NCBI GenBank assembly: GCA_905250115.1
Contig: CAJNOI010000061.1
Location: 372,001-436,000 of the forward strand
DNA length: 64,000 nt
Reading direction: 5' to 3'
Source: Adineta steineri
Lineage: Eukaryota; Rotifera; Eurotatoria; Adinetida; Adinetidae
Under the pieces are notes generated by a model. That model saw only the letters and a list, made by a program, of their open reading frames with translations, searched no databases and was not told the DNA's origin. Positions 1 through 15,489 of this stretch are shown here, one piece after another. Each line of letters opens with the position of its first letter. Position 1 is the stretch's first letter. Made by a program: the position numbers and the translations under genes.

Positions 1-2655
1 TTCGAATGTTGTTGAATCATGATCAGTTTTTTCATTTGAATTTTCAATAACAACCACGTTTTCATTAATACGGTAATTTGATGTATGATTCAATCGAATA
101 CTTTTATAATCATTTGAAAGTATTATCGATGGAGATGATTCAACAGTTAATGGTCGTTTCAAACATGTAGATGATGATCGTTGTGTTAAAAAATCTAATA
201 AACGAAAATTTTTAATAATAGAATTAACATAAATTTTTGAAATTTACTTATTTCTCCTTCATCATGTCCTGATTTAAATTTTTTATTCATATATTTTTCA
301 ACTGAATTTGTATAAGTATATCCTGGTGCAGTTGTTTGTTGTTGTTGAGATGATGATTTATATTTATTATTTGATGATAAATAAGGTCCATGATAATGAT
401 TTTCATGTTCATCATAGGATAATAGTACACGCGATTTATAATTATTTGGAATATAATTTGAATAGGTTGGTTCTTGTTTAATTATATCTTGTTGTTCAAT
501 TAAAGATTTTGTTGTTGTTGAACGAATATTATTTGATGAATCAGGATTATTTGATGATGTTAAAGATTTTTGTTGTGATGATGATGATCCATCATTTGAC
601 GAACGTATAAAATCATCGACTGATTGTTTATTCACTATAGGTGACCATATACCAAATAAAACAGCAAAAAATAAACAAAGAACCTTAGAAAAACAAAAAA
701 AATTATAAAAATAAAAAATTATCGAAAAAAAATTTTACCATTAAAACTTTGCCTGTCGATGGTGTTCCTTTGCCGAGCATTGATCGAAGCGATTGAAGTT
801 CTTGCATCAACGATCTAGAAAAACATTTTAAAACGTTAATCATTTTGATTACATAAATAGTATATTTTTGATTTTCTTAAAAACTATGTCAGCATATTTT
901 GATAAAATACTATTGATAAGCATTTTACATGCAAATATTTATTGTGGGTAACGATAGTATTAATAATTTCCTATTAGGTTTAATTGAAGCCTTGAGAATG
1001 AAGTAATATAAAATTAAACGAGATTTATTTAGCTTTATAAAATACTCTACATTACAAAGAAATCAAGGTCATATATTTAGTCACAAGATAGTTATCAATG
1101 ACTAATGATAGCCTTCTGTGAAAAATTTAATTACGTATAGGTGTTTTCATTGCAAAATGTCATGCTGATTAATCAATGAGAGGTTCTTAAACATAACTTC
1201 CTTGGGCGGCCTCTTGAGAGCTTTTAACTGATGTTATTCGTTCTACATATTCATAAAAAAACACTCTTTACATTCTCTATTAATCATAATCTAATAATAC
1301 TATTTCACTAGTAAAAGAAATTCTTTATACATATTCACCTTTGATTTTTTTCCATTGTTGACACACGATCTTTAAGTGCTCCATTTTCATCGATGTATTT
1401 GGCAATTTGTCGTTCAAGTGTATCGACATATTCTTTTTTCTTTCGACGACTTTCTTGTGCCGAAATCTTAATAAAAATTAAATAGAAAAATATTAACAAA
1501 TGAAATGTCATGTTTTTTATTACTTTATTTTTAATTTTTCGTCGGATTTTTTTAAGAACTTTTTCTTCAGTTTTATTTAATGGGAGTTTTGTTGGAATTT
1601 GATACCCTTCTTGTTTTATTAGTTTTAGTTCTTCATCTGTTAATAATAACGGACCAGATGATGGTAATTTCTTAAAATAAATGAATACATAGAAATTCAT
1701 AAATCAAATAAAACAAAAGAAATTACATCAATATTGGTTAACATAGATGATGAAGATTTATTTAAACCATAAGGATGATGACGATGCAAACGATTTTTAA
1801 TATAATGATTATCATGAGTGATATCCGGTGAAGTTGTCGTTCGTTCATCAGGTGATTCACTACCAGTTGATGGTGTCATTGGTAAATGATCGATATCATT
1901 ATCTAAAAAAAAATCGATTTTGTATACAGAAAAGAAATCAAATACAAGTCTATTCTTTACATTCATTATCATCCATAGGAAAATCCTCGATTGTTGATGT
2001 TGTCGTTGGTGCTGCTACTACTAATTTTGTTGTATCTTCATTTACTGTTGGTGTTTGTAATGTATTGATCAGTATTGTTGGTAAACAATTCGTTAATTGA
2101 ATAAAATTTGTTTGAGATTTATTTGAATTATTTGGTGCTTGAATATAGACAACATTTCCTTTTGTTAGTTGTACGACTTTCGGTAAATGTTGATTAGCTA
2201 TTTTAGTTGTATTTATAATAACCGGTAATTTTTGTGGTGGTGGAGGTGGTGGTGGTAATGTTGGTTCAAGTTTTTCTATTATAGGAACATTTTCAAATGG
2301 TGAAAATGGAAAATTATCTAATATATCGATTGTTGAATGATGATTGGATGATGATGAGGAGTCTGGTGATGGAAAATTATCAAAAAATTTTTTTAATTCA
2401 CTTTCAAATTCTATGACAAACAGAAGAAAAAATAGGATTCGTTTTTTTCGTAATAAAAAAATCTCTACCTGGATTTTCGGTCATATTTGATATTGTTTCT
2501 TGTTCAAATTTATTTGGGCTTGGAAGTGGTAAATCAAGATCAATACCACCAAGATTATCGTCATTAGAAAACAATAAATTGTCTGGTAGTAAAGATGGAA
2601 TTGGTCCGTCACCATATAAATTAAGAAATGGATCGGCAATAGGATCCATCATCAT
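1..2655 (-). CDS. CREB3L: CREB3/OASIS-type membrane-anchored bZIP transcription factor (3' end outside window)
   Basis: An ER-anchored bZIP factor of the CREB3 family, in which regulated cleavage releases the N-terminal part to act in the nucleus as a stress or secretory-pathway regulator (family knowledge). Exons read on the minus strand: 2655-2469, 2410-1961, 1902-1727, 1670-1524, 1466-1339, 814-739, 683-248, 194-<1; the frame holds through all junctions. The N-terminus is acidic with a poly-Pro stretch. Then comes the family-diagnostic block ending IPTKLPL, the basic region [20 protein letters not shown], and a leucine zipper with TLE and [10 protein letters not shown]. Exon 7 opens with a hydrophobic segment ([13 protein letters not shown]), the expected transmembrane helix, followed by a Ser-rich lumenal tail that runs off the window edge. 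The 524-nt intron between the zipper exons is unusually long here. The basic region and the preceding box make the family certain; which vertebrate paralogue it matches is not resolved. Confidence 0.93.
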
Positions 2656-3979
2656 TTTATCACCTAGAAAATAAAACGAAGGAAATATATGATATGCAAT
2701 GTAAAATAGAACTTCCTTATTTTTGTTTTTTTCTGTCTATGACTCATGAATGATAAGTTTTCTTCATCCAATAGAAATAAAACAAGAGGGGACGCTCGAG
2801 AAATAAATAAATAAATATGGGGAATTTTCTTTCATTTGTCATATGTAATTAGACAAACGAATTGTATTTATAAATCAATATATATATATATTCTTTTTTA
2901 TGTGAATATAAGTATTTGAAATCAGATAAATATTATTCTTTTTATAAAGAAAGGATATGTCCTTGAGAAAACTTGATATCATATAGACAATAATAAGAAA
3001 AAAATGCATCTGTGACGCTCAGTAACTCTATTTGTAACGACCTCGATTAAGGTATTTAAACAGCCTTCGTTACATCTGACAATTGTTTTTCTATTCACGT
3101 AGGATATGTAGTCGCGTTTTCTTTACAATAATTCGTCTATATTTGTACTTGTTATTTTACTAATACGAACTACTTACCTTTTTATTTAGTGAAAAAAATA
3201 GCTACAGCTGCGGCAGGCAGTCAAATATGTAAGTTGTCGTCAAGTGATGATGGTTTTTTTCTGTTGTATGCGGGGTTTTTTTTTGTTTCCTGCCACGTTC
3301 GCGACTACTCAGAGACAAAAAAAACTAAGATGACTCAAAAACGATTCTATTGTCTAGTTTATCTTTATATATATTCATGAAAAAAAGCTCTCGACTAATA
3401 AATAAGAAAAAAAATTCATCAGTTATTCTACCGTTAACATCTTTCCGATCGGCGAGACTATTTTCATTTATATTACCGACGTCTGAATACTCTATAATTA
3501 CTCCCCTCTCTCTCTTTTTTTGCTTTTGCTTTTTAATATTAGATGCATACACGCGAAAAAAATATGTAGGAGAATAAGGCCTGACGAAAAAAGAAAAAAA
3601 CACAAGTGACAAATAAAAACGACGCAGTCATAATAATCGAGTGTCGACATGGCTGAGAAAATATGTAATAAGTTATGTATTACAATTGTACATACAACAA
3701 GACAAAAACAATACAATAACTAAATTAATAAAAATAATTTTTTTTTTTGCTAAACAAAAAACAAAACCTACCGATCTTTTTTTGTTGTATATGAATGTTT
3801 GTATGATCATTCTTTAGATTGCGCGTTTGTGTCTATTTGATTTAAGCTCACTCATATTGCATTAGTTGAACGTGACTCGATTACTTCTAACATAGACAAC
3901 GTGTCTAAAATAAACATAACCTTTATGCTCAATGTGTTCTGTCTCTGTTTAGATTTTTTCTTTGTCTTCATCTTGTATC
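2656..3979. promoter_or_regulatory. Divergent intergenic region between CREB3L and GOT1
   Basis: About 1.3 kb with no supportable ORF. It separates two divergently transcribed genes, so it should hold both promoters and the CREB3L 5' UTR. It contains A/T homopolymer runs and a short TA repeat near 2880; no specific binding site could be assigned. Confidence 0.5.
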
Positions 3980-4549
3980 ATGGCCTTCTGGGACTTAAGT
4001 GATAGTCAACGTATGGGCATTGGATTAATTGGTTTTGCATTTTTTTTTATTCTTCTTGGATTTGCTCTTTTCTTTGATCGAGCTTTATTAGCACTCGGTA
4101 ATATATTTCTTATTGTCGGTGTTATTCTTTTATTAGTATGTGAAAATAATTGTTTATAATAAATATTATAGTTATTTTTATTTGTTTAGGGACTTGGTCG
4201 AGCACGAACATTTTTTGTACAACCTGATCGTTTAACTGGTTCAGCTTGTTTTTTTGCTGGTATTGCTTTACTTCTTCTTCGTTGGCCAATTGTTGGTGTT
4301 ATATTTGAAATCATTGGATTTTATAAATTATTTGGTGGATTTTTACCTGTTGTTATATCAGTAACTCGATCAATTCCTGGTTTTGGTTTAATACTTTCTT
4401 TACCTTATATTTCAACATTTATTAATAAATTAGAAGGTACTGGTAATAGAAACTCAGCATCAAAAAAGTCTGTTGTTACAACCATTCCATCAAATCCATC
4501 GAAATCAGTTAATATTGGTCAAGAACTTGGTAGTCGAAATATGAAATGA
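3980..4549 (+). CDS. GOLT1B: Vesicle transport protein GOT1 (Golgi transport 1 homologue)
   Basis: A small four-helix membrane protein of ER-Golgi vesicle transport. Exons 3980-4135 and 4190-4549, one 54-nt phase-0 intron, 171 aa. The conserved GOT1 signature is visible: N-terminal SDSQRMGIGLIGFA, hydrophobic segments near residues 12-30 and 34-52, then GLGRARTFFVQPDRLTGSACF and a second helix pair ending in LPYISTFINKLEG. Family members are usually about 138 aa; here about 30 extra Ser/Lys/Asn-rich residues follow the last helix, probably a cytosolic tail. The start is the first ATG in frame, with a U-rich stretch and a TTTAG about 26 nt upstream. Transcribed away from CREB3L. Identification is firm; the role of the tail is unknown. 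Confidence 0.92.
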
Positions 4550-5458
4550 AATTTTTTATTATATACATTTTCGTTTTTTTTTGTTGTTGGTTTAATGTTT
4601 TATGAAAACATATATTCAAGTTTTGAAGGGACAAAGTTTATTTTATTACTGAGAAATGTTTACTGAATCCATTTAATGGCATTTATTAAATACAGTTAAT
4701 GTTCTTCCTACAAAAGTCGTAAATACATAACTACCAAGAAAAAAATTCTTTATAGTTAATGTGTCTTATTATGCTGTCGACTTTTATATTATAGCAGTTG
4801 AAAGATAATGTTGACATTTGCAGTATTCATATTCAAACGAATTATTTTCGAAGGATTTGTTTTACAAGAAACCATTCAATGGCATCAATAAAAAAAACAA
4901 TAATAAAATCTGAAATTTTTTTTGATTAAAGTTAAAATGTACGCATAATGCTATATAAATAAAAATAGTTATATTCTATATCAGATTTTGTACAAATGTT
5001 GTCTGTCTACGACCTATATGAAAGCATAAGACGCTTTTACCATGACACACATATAAGAAAGACAAGTACAATTTTCTTATCATCATATAAGAAATCTAAG
5101 GAGGAGAAAAAGATTATAAAACTTCTTTTTATCTCAAGGAATTGCTTGAATTGCGTCGATAGCCTTCGTTTTTTTTTGTTATAAAAGTGCAATAAAATAT
5201 AAACACAATTTTTTTAAAATAATAAATTTCGTTCCTAACTTATAATTAATAATTATTTGATTTATTATAGTTAAATCTTTTGTTAATTTGCACTTCTAAC
5301 TGTGAGAAAAGATTATTTTTTTTATCTCGTATAAGAACATGTTCTATTTTTTTTATATTATCGACGTCATTACAAAAATAAGATGAAACAGCATATTTAT
5401 CTATATATGAAGACGAAAATATTTTGATGTTAGAACTCATAGTGCAGTAAATAAAAAG

Positions 5459-6978
5459 ATGGACGAGCAAGATGATGTAAGAACACCTTTATTACCACCA
5501 ACTTTACCTCGTTGGTGGCGTGTATTACCATCACTAATCCTTATAATAATAATTTCCACTATTGATGGTTTAACTTTAAATGATTTTATCGAGTATCGGT
5601 ATACACAACTTTATAATTTAAATTCTTCATCAACACCAAATACTCGCGAATTATGTTTAAATTCAACTCGAATATCACCTAATGCAAGTGGATTAATATC
5701 AACAACAACATCAAAATATCCGGTATCAACAACAATGTCATGGAGTGAAATTATTCAAATGTCAACTGCTCGTTTAAATGTTTATATAAATCTTGCTGCT
5801 ACAATACCTTCAATTCTTACATCAATTTTACTTGGTGCAAATTGTGATCGAATTGGACGAAAACCTTTACTTGCTTTACCATTTATTGGTAAAACTATAC
5901 GCTATATGATTTTAACAGCCGTTGCTTATTATGATCTATCGAATATATGGATTATCATATCAATTATGGTTGATGGTTTGTTTGGTACTGCAGGTCTAAA
6001 TATTTTAAGCTCATTTGCATATGTAACTGATTGTACAGATGAAAAAACACGTACAATCGCTATTATAATTGCTGATGTGTGTATTGTTTGTTGTCGTTTT
6101 ATACCATTACTTACAATAGGAGTATATTTACAACAGCCAAAATTTATTCAAACAATGATATTTACACTTTTTTTAAGTCTATGTGGTTTTATTTTTTCTA
6201 TCGTATTTCAACCAGAATCAAATTTAAATGTACAACATTTAAATATTTTTCAACAATTAAAAAAGGTTAGATTTGGCGTTGTTACGAAAGTTTTTCGAGT
6301 ATTTTTTGTCAAACGTCCAGAACATAAACAGAGATCATTATTAATGTTAGTTAGTACACATTTAACTTTAATTTTTATGGCACTGGGAAATGTGGCTATG
6401 TATTACATTTACTTGTATGGTGCACCATTTTGTTTAGATTCATTTGGTGTGAGTTTAAATAGTGTTGCACAAACAGTTACGTCCATTTTTTTTACTGTTA
6501 TATTTACATTAACTATTGGTAAACGTTCTGATCATTTACTGATACCTGCACTTGGCTGTCTTGCCTATATGACACAATTAGTTTTATTTGGTTTTGCTCG
6601 TCAAGTTTGGATGCTTTACTTAGCTGCTTCTATTGGCGGTTTATTTAGTGTTTTAACGCCAATAATACGATCACGTATAACGAAATCAGTTGAACCTGAT
6701 GAATATGCTGTCGTATTTATACTTGCTAGTGTATTAGAATCAGGTGGTTACTATGCAATTAGTGCATTAGCAAATGAAATTTATCGGGTGTCATTAACAT
6801 TTTGTCAAGGTCTTGTATATTTTGTTTTTGCAGGTGTTGGTTCGATAGCAATTCTTTTAATGTTGTATGTATAGAAATTTTTTATAAAAATGACTTATTT
6901 GTCTCTACTTTTAGAATTCTATACATTTGGGAATATCGACCAACAGTGGTGAAGAAAGTATCAAGTTTAAACGAATAA
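5459..6978 (+). CDS. SLC46/proton-coupled folate transporter-like MFS transporter
   Basis: A 12-helix major facilitator protein expected in the plasma or lysosomal membrane. Exons 5459-6864 and 6915-6978 give 489 aa. If the single 50-nt intron were read through, a stop at 6872-6874 would remove the last 20 residues, so the spliced form is preferred. Residues 17-36 are the first helix, followed by a long Asn/Ser/Thr-rich extracellular loop with several N-glycosylation sites and a Cys, as in SLC46 members. After helix 2 comes LGANCDRIGRKPLLALPFIG, the SLC46 form of the MFS motif A. Human SLC46 proteins carry folate/haem (PCFT) or other small substrates. The substrate here cannot be read from sequence, so no symbol is given. 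Confidence 0.8.
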
Positions 6979-9900
6979 TATATTGCGAGATTTGAGATTT
7001 TTTTTTATAAATATTTGATAAATAAAAAAAAGAAAAAATATTAAATTTGATATGACAGAACAAATATATAGGTTCTAATTTTTTTTTTGATTATATATTA
7101 TAATGGATTATAGTATTTACTATGATAACAAAAAAATGAGTGACTTTTATTCTTATAGACTAAATTACTATTTATAACTATTTCCTTATAAAATAATGTT
7201 GAAAGATTAGACTATTCATTTTTATGCATGATTAGTCAAACATTAATGATATAATCAAGACATTAAAATAATTGAATCAGAAGCTTAGAATTATAAAGTC
7301 AGGAGTTCGACAGAAAATATCTGTAAAAAAACTGAAAATAAGAAAGAATTATATTATTTCCGTAACACAAAGAAATGACTGGATTCTAATGATATTTTTC
7401 ACACCATAGTATATTTTAATCAAGTCCTTCATATGACACTTATAGATTTTCATTTTTATATCATTGAGTATATAATATTATTGATTAAAACACCAGCTGT
7501 CAGTCATGATGTATTAACCATATAATCGTTTTTATTCAAAAGTGCAAACAATATTTTTTCTATTTAAATCGACATGACAATATATAATTATATCATTTCA
7601 ATTGAATACTTTAAATAAATTGTTTTTTTCTTCTTTATTTTAATATGAAATTACATTGATCGGATGTTTAAATATTCTGTAAAAGTACATCAATCAAATT
7701 TCAATTGAAAAACTAAATAATGCAGAATAATTATTACTGAACATTCTATTAACTGTTACTTAGAATGACATGAGAGAAAGTTAATAAAGCAAAAAAAAGA
7801 GTCTTGCGTGGTTTCTTTTTTGTTCTTCACCTATTTATTCACGACTCAAGCATTCTTTTTCTTACTCCTTTACTGTTATATAGATGACAATAATGACAGT
7901 ATTTGAGAAGCTCTTCTTTTTTTCATTTCTTATATGCATACATCGATCGTTGTTATTTTTATGTGTTAAGAAAAACGACGTGTAATATATGAGAAATCTT
8001 TTTTTTTCTTTTCTTTATAAAAATAATAATGTCGGATCTTATTTCCGTAAGAGTAAGTTTTATTACAATCAATACAGGGAGACAAAGAAGATTTTTGTTG
8101 TTATTATTATTATACCTTTGCATGATCGTATTTCGTCATCAAAAAGTTTTTTTTTCTCCTTTTTTTTTTTTTAAAGAAATATTTGTCATCATCAACGTCA
8201 GATATGAATTTCTTCTAATCTGTCATTGACATATTCTCAATTTATAAGCAATTTTTTTTATCGGATAAGTTCATTAGTGTTTCTTTTTTTATTATTCTTC
8301 AGGTTTAGGTAAATAATTATTGTCGACATACAATAAAACAAGAAAAAAAAGTAAATTCTTTTTTCTTATCAAATCTTTTACTCATGTCAAAAACATAGTA
8401 GTAGTCAGACAAAGACAAGTTGTGCTTGATAGAGCAAGAAAATTATTTAGTCAAATCATTCTTAGTTACAATTGATAGAGATATCTGTTGTAAGCGTCTT
8501 AATAGTATTGTATATTAGAATAAATAATATAAAAAAAGACAAAAAAAGGCAAAAAAGAAAAGTTGTGTCTGTTTATTTTAAGCTCACATCTTTTTCTTCG
8601 CACTCGGGTATGGACGCAGGCAAGCGCGAATATGTGCGTGTGTTGACATGAGGCCTAATTGCTTTAGCTTATGTGTTTGTTACGAACAAAAACATACGTC
8701 GTCATCATCATTATCACCCTCATTCGATTTCTCTTGTCTTTTCGATGCATTTTTCGAATAGTTCTTTTTTAGTTGTTGCCTGAAGGGTAGACTTTAGAAG
8801 AGGAGAATATAAGAGTTCCTTTCGTTATATATTATATTTTTTCAATATCACAATATTTCTTTGAGTCATCTTATTGTTCCCTTTTTTCTTTTTTGCTTTC
8901 ATATCTTCATTGATCCATTATTTCCGTTTAAGACGTCTGAACGCATTAGATCGATTTGATGACGCAAGTGCGATAGTCGATCAACATACTTAAAGACAAT
9001 CGAGCATAGACATTTGTTTCGCACTATCAGCTTCTGCTGTTGTATTTAGTTGAAGTTTGAACTTGAAAACACTTTGAGGAATATATTAGCAAGAGAAAAT
9101 AGGCTCAGTAGAGTTTTTCCATGTCAAGCAGAACGAACATTTGCATGCTTGCTACTATTCTGTCCCGCTCAATTATGCGCAACACAACGCGTAGATGTGT
9201 ATATAGAGTAGAAAGGAATGGAAAAGAAAGAAGAAAAACCTAGAGAACTTCTCCCTCTCCCTGTCTCTCTCTCTCTCTCTGTCTCCCTCTTGCCTAACAC
9301 TAATTGTTAATGTAGAAGACAGACGGCAAAGCCGGAACAACTACTACGTAGGAGAAAAGCAAAGAAGAAGAAGAAGAGAAAAGAGAAAAGAGGAGAAGAA
9401 GTAGAAGAAAATGCAGTAGATTTCCCGCAAGCGAGCGAACAAGAAAAAGCTCGTCGAATACGAGTAACAGAATGGTAGTAGTAGTAGTGATGGTCTCATC
9501 CATCGCATGTGTGGGCTATTTAGGCAATCCACTTCGATATATATGTAAGAAAAGAGAAGAACGAGAGCGACCATATGGAAAAGAAAGGCTATTTCACTCA
9601 GCGACTGCTTTGGTAGCATCTTCCATCATAACCGATTCTGATCTGATATAGAGAACGTTAGAAAGAATCTCCTTCTCCGTGTATGTTGGGCGCGTGCCTT
9701 CTCGTTGTCCATACGCAATTTGTACCTACGCTTTTCCTTCTCGCCTTTTTTTTACTTTCTCTCTCTCCCTCTCTCCCTCTATCTCTGTACATCTGTGCGT
9801 CGTTGTCAGAGACGCATCTCGATCTATTGTGTCTATTTTCTATATATATATATATATATATATATAGCAACTATCTTAGAATATTTTTCTTTTTTTTTTC

Positions 9901-10440
9901 TACTATTGCGTCGAGTTCGATATATGTATTAATATTGATGCATAGAAATCAACTTGTTATTTTCAATGAATGGCTATAAGCATATCGGCAAATAATGTTA
10001 TTCCTAGGTATTAAAAAGTCAAAAGATCGAATAGAGAAACTTATAGAATATTTATATTTATATAAAATGACATAAATTCAATCATTCTTTTTTTTTTCAT
10101 CGACTTATCCTATTTCTTTTTTCTCTTTGATGACATCTGAAAAAATCATTTGCTTACGATAGTACCATCGATACATGTCAACCTTCGACTACATATCTGT
10201 CTCATTAGAAAGATCAAACGAAGTGGAAAAGAAAAAAAAAAGAAAAAAAAACATAGTTATGTATTATATCCCAATTTTCATCTATCACCTCATTCAACGT
10301 TGATATATGACAGTCTTCTCCTTTTCCTTTTTTTTAATCTAGTCAATGACTACAACCAGTTGTCAAAAAATTCCTAGATCTTCCTTCCTCTGTATTTTTA
10401 CTATGTTAATTTTAGTAATACCATATATGAGCCACAAGTA
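6979..10440. other. Long gene-less stretch upstream of calcineurin A
   Basis: About 3.5 kb with no credible coding sequence. ORFs present are low-complexity artefacts of CT, GA and TA repeats. The part nearer the gene (8580-9700) is less AT-rich than the rest and contains CT-rich (9240-9295), GA/AAG-rich (9355-9412) and (TA)n (9841-9867) tracts. Extended regulatory DNA or untranslated exons of the calcineurin gene are the simplest explanation. Confidence 0.5.
9841..9867. repeat. (TA)n dinucleotide microsatellite
   Basis: An uninterrupted run of alternating T and A of about 27 nt, directly visible. Similar shorter TA runs occur at 34137-34155 (FOXP intron) and 34769-34787 (FOXP upstream region). 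Confidence 0.9.
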
Positions 10441-12419
<1,979 letters not shown>

Positions 12420-12801
12420 TGAGTGTTTTTCTTCTTCTTCTTCTCCTTCTCCTTCGTTTTGTTTTCGAAATTCATTCAAGAATAAATCATTTTTTATTTA
12501 ATAAAATAATATGTTTCGTAAAATCATTACTTTTACTCTTAAATTACAGAAGAAGAGAGAGAAAAAAACGACTCCGACTATTGTGTATATTTGTCTTTCT
12601 TTTCTCTTGTTAACAGATGTTTAATTGCACGATAACAGAAGGAGAAAAACGCAAAATTTATTTTATTATTATTGCAAGATTCAAACATCTTTTTTTCCTA
12701 TATTTATAATACTTATTCGAAAAAAAGATGTTGTTTTTTTCTAAGATAAAAATAATTAGAATTTAAAAAAAAATATGGTTTTCTTTAATTCATATGTTTA
12801 G

Positions 12802-13504
12802 TATTTTAACGACAACATCGCCTGAATCTTCTCCTTCAAAATCAAAATCAATAGATTTATCTCAAACGAAACCTATTTCATCATCAACCGGTGATCAACA
12901 TACTGATCTTGAACATATTGAAATTAAATTTGATAAAACTAAAGCTGAAGAATGCTCTAATCAAAAACATTCCACCCATAATTCAACTAGCTCAACAACA
13001 GCAACAACAAGTGGTGGTTTTTCACTTAAAAATCCTGTTAGTTCATTTCGTTCATGGGTATCACATAAAAAATCATCAAAAGAAGATCCACATATATCAT
13101 CATCAATGAATCATTCAATGACAACATATGGAAAAATTGATACATCACCAACACCACGTAAATCATCTCTTAATTCAAATACAACAAAACGAAATCGAAC
13201 TAATTCAGCATCAGCTACAACAACAACATCTGTAATTAATCATAATCAACAACAACAACAAAATCAAATAAATTCTCCTTCAACTACATCATCAACACGT
13301 GTAAAAAAGAAATCATCATTTACATTACGTAATACAAATCCAATAGCATTACTTAAACGAACATCGGAAACAAATCATAATCAAACAGATACACCATCAA
13401 CTGAACAAACAGGTGCCGGAGGAGGAGGTAGTGGAGGAGGTCCGTTTGGTTATTTAAAAAGTCTTGTACGAGGTGACAGTAGTAGCAGTGAAAGAAAGCA
13501 GTAG
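12802..13504 (+). CDS. Candidate alternative C-terminal exon of calcineurin A (disordered S/T/N-rich tail)
   Basis: An open frame of 234 codons begins right after a pyrimidine-rich tract ending in TTTAG. Splicing from a donor at 12416, which overlaps the calcineurin stop codon, removes 386 nt. It joins this exon in the correct frame (...IDN-ILTTTSPESS), giving a 788-aa isoform. The peptide is Ser/Thr/Asn/Gln-rich and basic, with poly-Q, a Gly-rich patch and SFRSWVSHKKSS-like basic clusters, so it is probably disordered. Alternatively it is a separate small gene starting at the ATG at 12794, only 8 nt before the acceptor. The frame match and the strong acceptor favour the extension, but in-frame joining has a one-in-three chance of being accidental. 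Confidence 0.55.
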
Positions 13505-15489
13505 TCCGTTGTGTGTTTGTGTGTTTTTTTCTTTGTTTTCTTCTTTTTTTTTGTTTATTTCGTTGTTGTTCGTTTTTTCTTTTGTATATAAGAAACATTC
13601 TTGGTTATAACTGAACATATTCAATGATTAAAAGATACATAAACAACTGTTGAAAATCTACTACACTTGTACTCATTTAACCTTTTATCTTATTGATCAT
13701 TAACCTTTAAAAAGATCAGCTGTTAATATAAACACAGATAGACCAATTGGTGATAATAATCATTGACATTTCTTTCTATTCATATGTTTATATTTAAAAA
13801 GAAAAGAAAAGAAAAGACTAGATTACAAATACTTCAAATCTAATTAAATTCAGAATATTTTAATAGGAAAATAATATTATTTACATGAAACTAAAATGCA
13901 AATATAGACAATCTCGTGTCATTAATATGCACGATGTTTGTTTTTTTTAGTTTGCTAATGTCTTTGAAAGTATTTACTCTCTGAATATAATATATTTTTT
14001 GGAAAACAAGAATGATAATTTAATATTAAATTTTTTTTCTGTTTTTTTTGAATTATTCATAACAAGTTATTTCATTTCCTCTATCATTGTCGATAGTGTT
14101 TGTCTTCTAAAAATAAAACTATTTTCTTTTTAAGTGATCTAACGTTGTTTCCGCATTATTTAATATAGTTTTTTCTTCACTAGAAAAGAAATTAATATAA
14201 TATAGGAAAAAAAGAAATATGCGTAATAAAATAATAGAAATATTTTCGTACTTTCTTTTATCTACTTAGAAAACTTCTTATTGAACGAAATAGGAAAATA
14301 TTTATTTAATAATTCGTTCGCTATTTTCTTAATAATTTTATCTTCTATTTCACTCATAACTAATATAAATATTAATATGTTTATAATTATAATCTTTTTA
14401 AATCTCTCTTATTAATAAAATATACGATATAGTATGAATCAAGTTCATTTTTTATTTTTACCATAGTTTCTATTTATATAGTGTTCTTGCTTTTGCTCTG
14501 TTAGGTCAACATTTTAATCAACTAGAATAAATGCATTAACATATGTATCTTGTATATTTAAATCACGATTACATAATAATAAAAATTTTGATTGTATGTT
14601 AGAACTATCAATGCAGTTGTGGTTGTATACGAATATTGATTTTTCATTATGTCAAGAAATAATCTAATAAATGTATTGAATCAAATTGGAGAGTATAAAA
14701 TAGAATATCTTTAGCTAAATTGCAATGTCTTGTTTCATTACATATATGTATTACAACGACAGACATTATCCAATTTTACCACAGGAAAAATTATCATCTC
14801 GAGGGTCCAGATGTAAGCAAGCGATATTCCAAATGCCCAAATCCACTTAATAGCCATTATTCATTACTCAATTCTTATTTCTATAGCGAAATCAATGGCT
14901 CTAAAGACTATATACATAGACAGTTTGTTGTTGTTAGGTTTTGACAGATAGTAAGAATCATTTGTGAGTTGATCGGTTTACAAGACTTTAACAGTCTAAT
15001 TGTTAGATTAATAAAAGGCTTAAAAGAAAATAAGATAGATTAGTTTGAGGTAATCGATTTCTGTCAATCTTTATTATTTTACGTTGCTCTTTTGCCAATA
15101 ACAAAAAAACTAAATTGTTTTGTTGTTTCCATTTGTCAATAGTTCTGATAGTGATGGATTTTTTTATTAAATCAAGAACCTTTGATCGCACAGTATAACG
15201 AGAGTTTGCTAGCTTCTGCAAATTTGTAAAAAATGCAATGGCTTTAGTTTTGTTCTATTCAATTTAGACTAAATTGTTTTAAAGATCTTAAAACAAATCA
15301 AATGATCCTATAGAGACTGTTATTTTAAAATAATGGACGTATAATATGAATTTTAAGTATGACTTTTTGTTAGAGAACCATATCTTGATCTAATAAAGAC
15401 TAGAAGAAGAATATCAATTTATTCTGTTTATCATCAATTTTGTTTGAGCGCGTAAAAATGACTAAAAACTATTGTTGTTTAGTTTAATG
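13505..15489. other. Gene-less intergenic region
   Basis: About 2 kb of AT-rich DNA after the calcineurin terminal exon. It carries A/T homopolymers and a short AAAAG-type repeat near 13798-13815. No ORF with protein-like composition, RNA gene or repeat with clear ends was seen. Confidence 0.5.

Noticed and set aside
9300-9979. Overlapping open frames on both strands (Leu/Ser/Tyr-rich)
   Set aside because: They are products of CT, GA and TA simple repeats; no domain, no splice-consistent extension.
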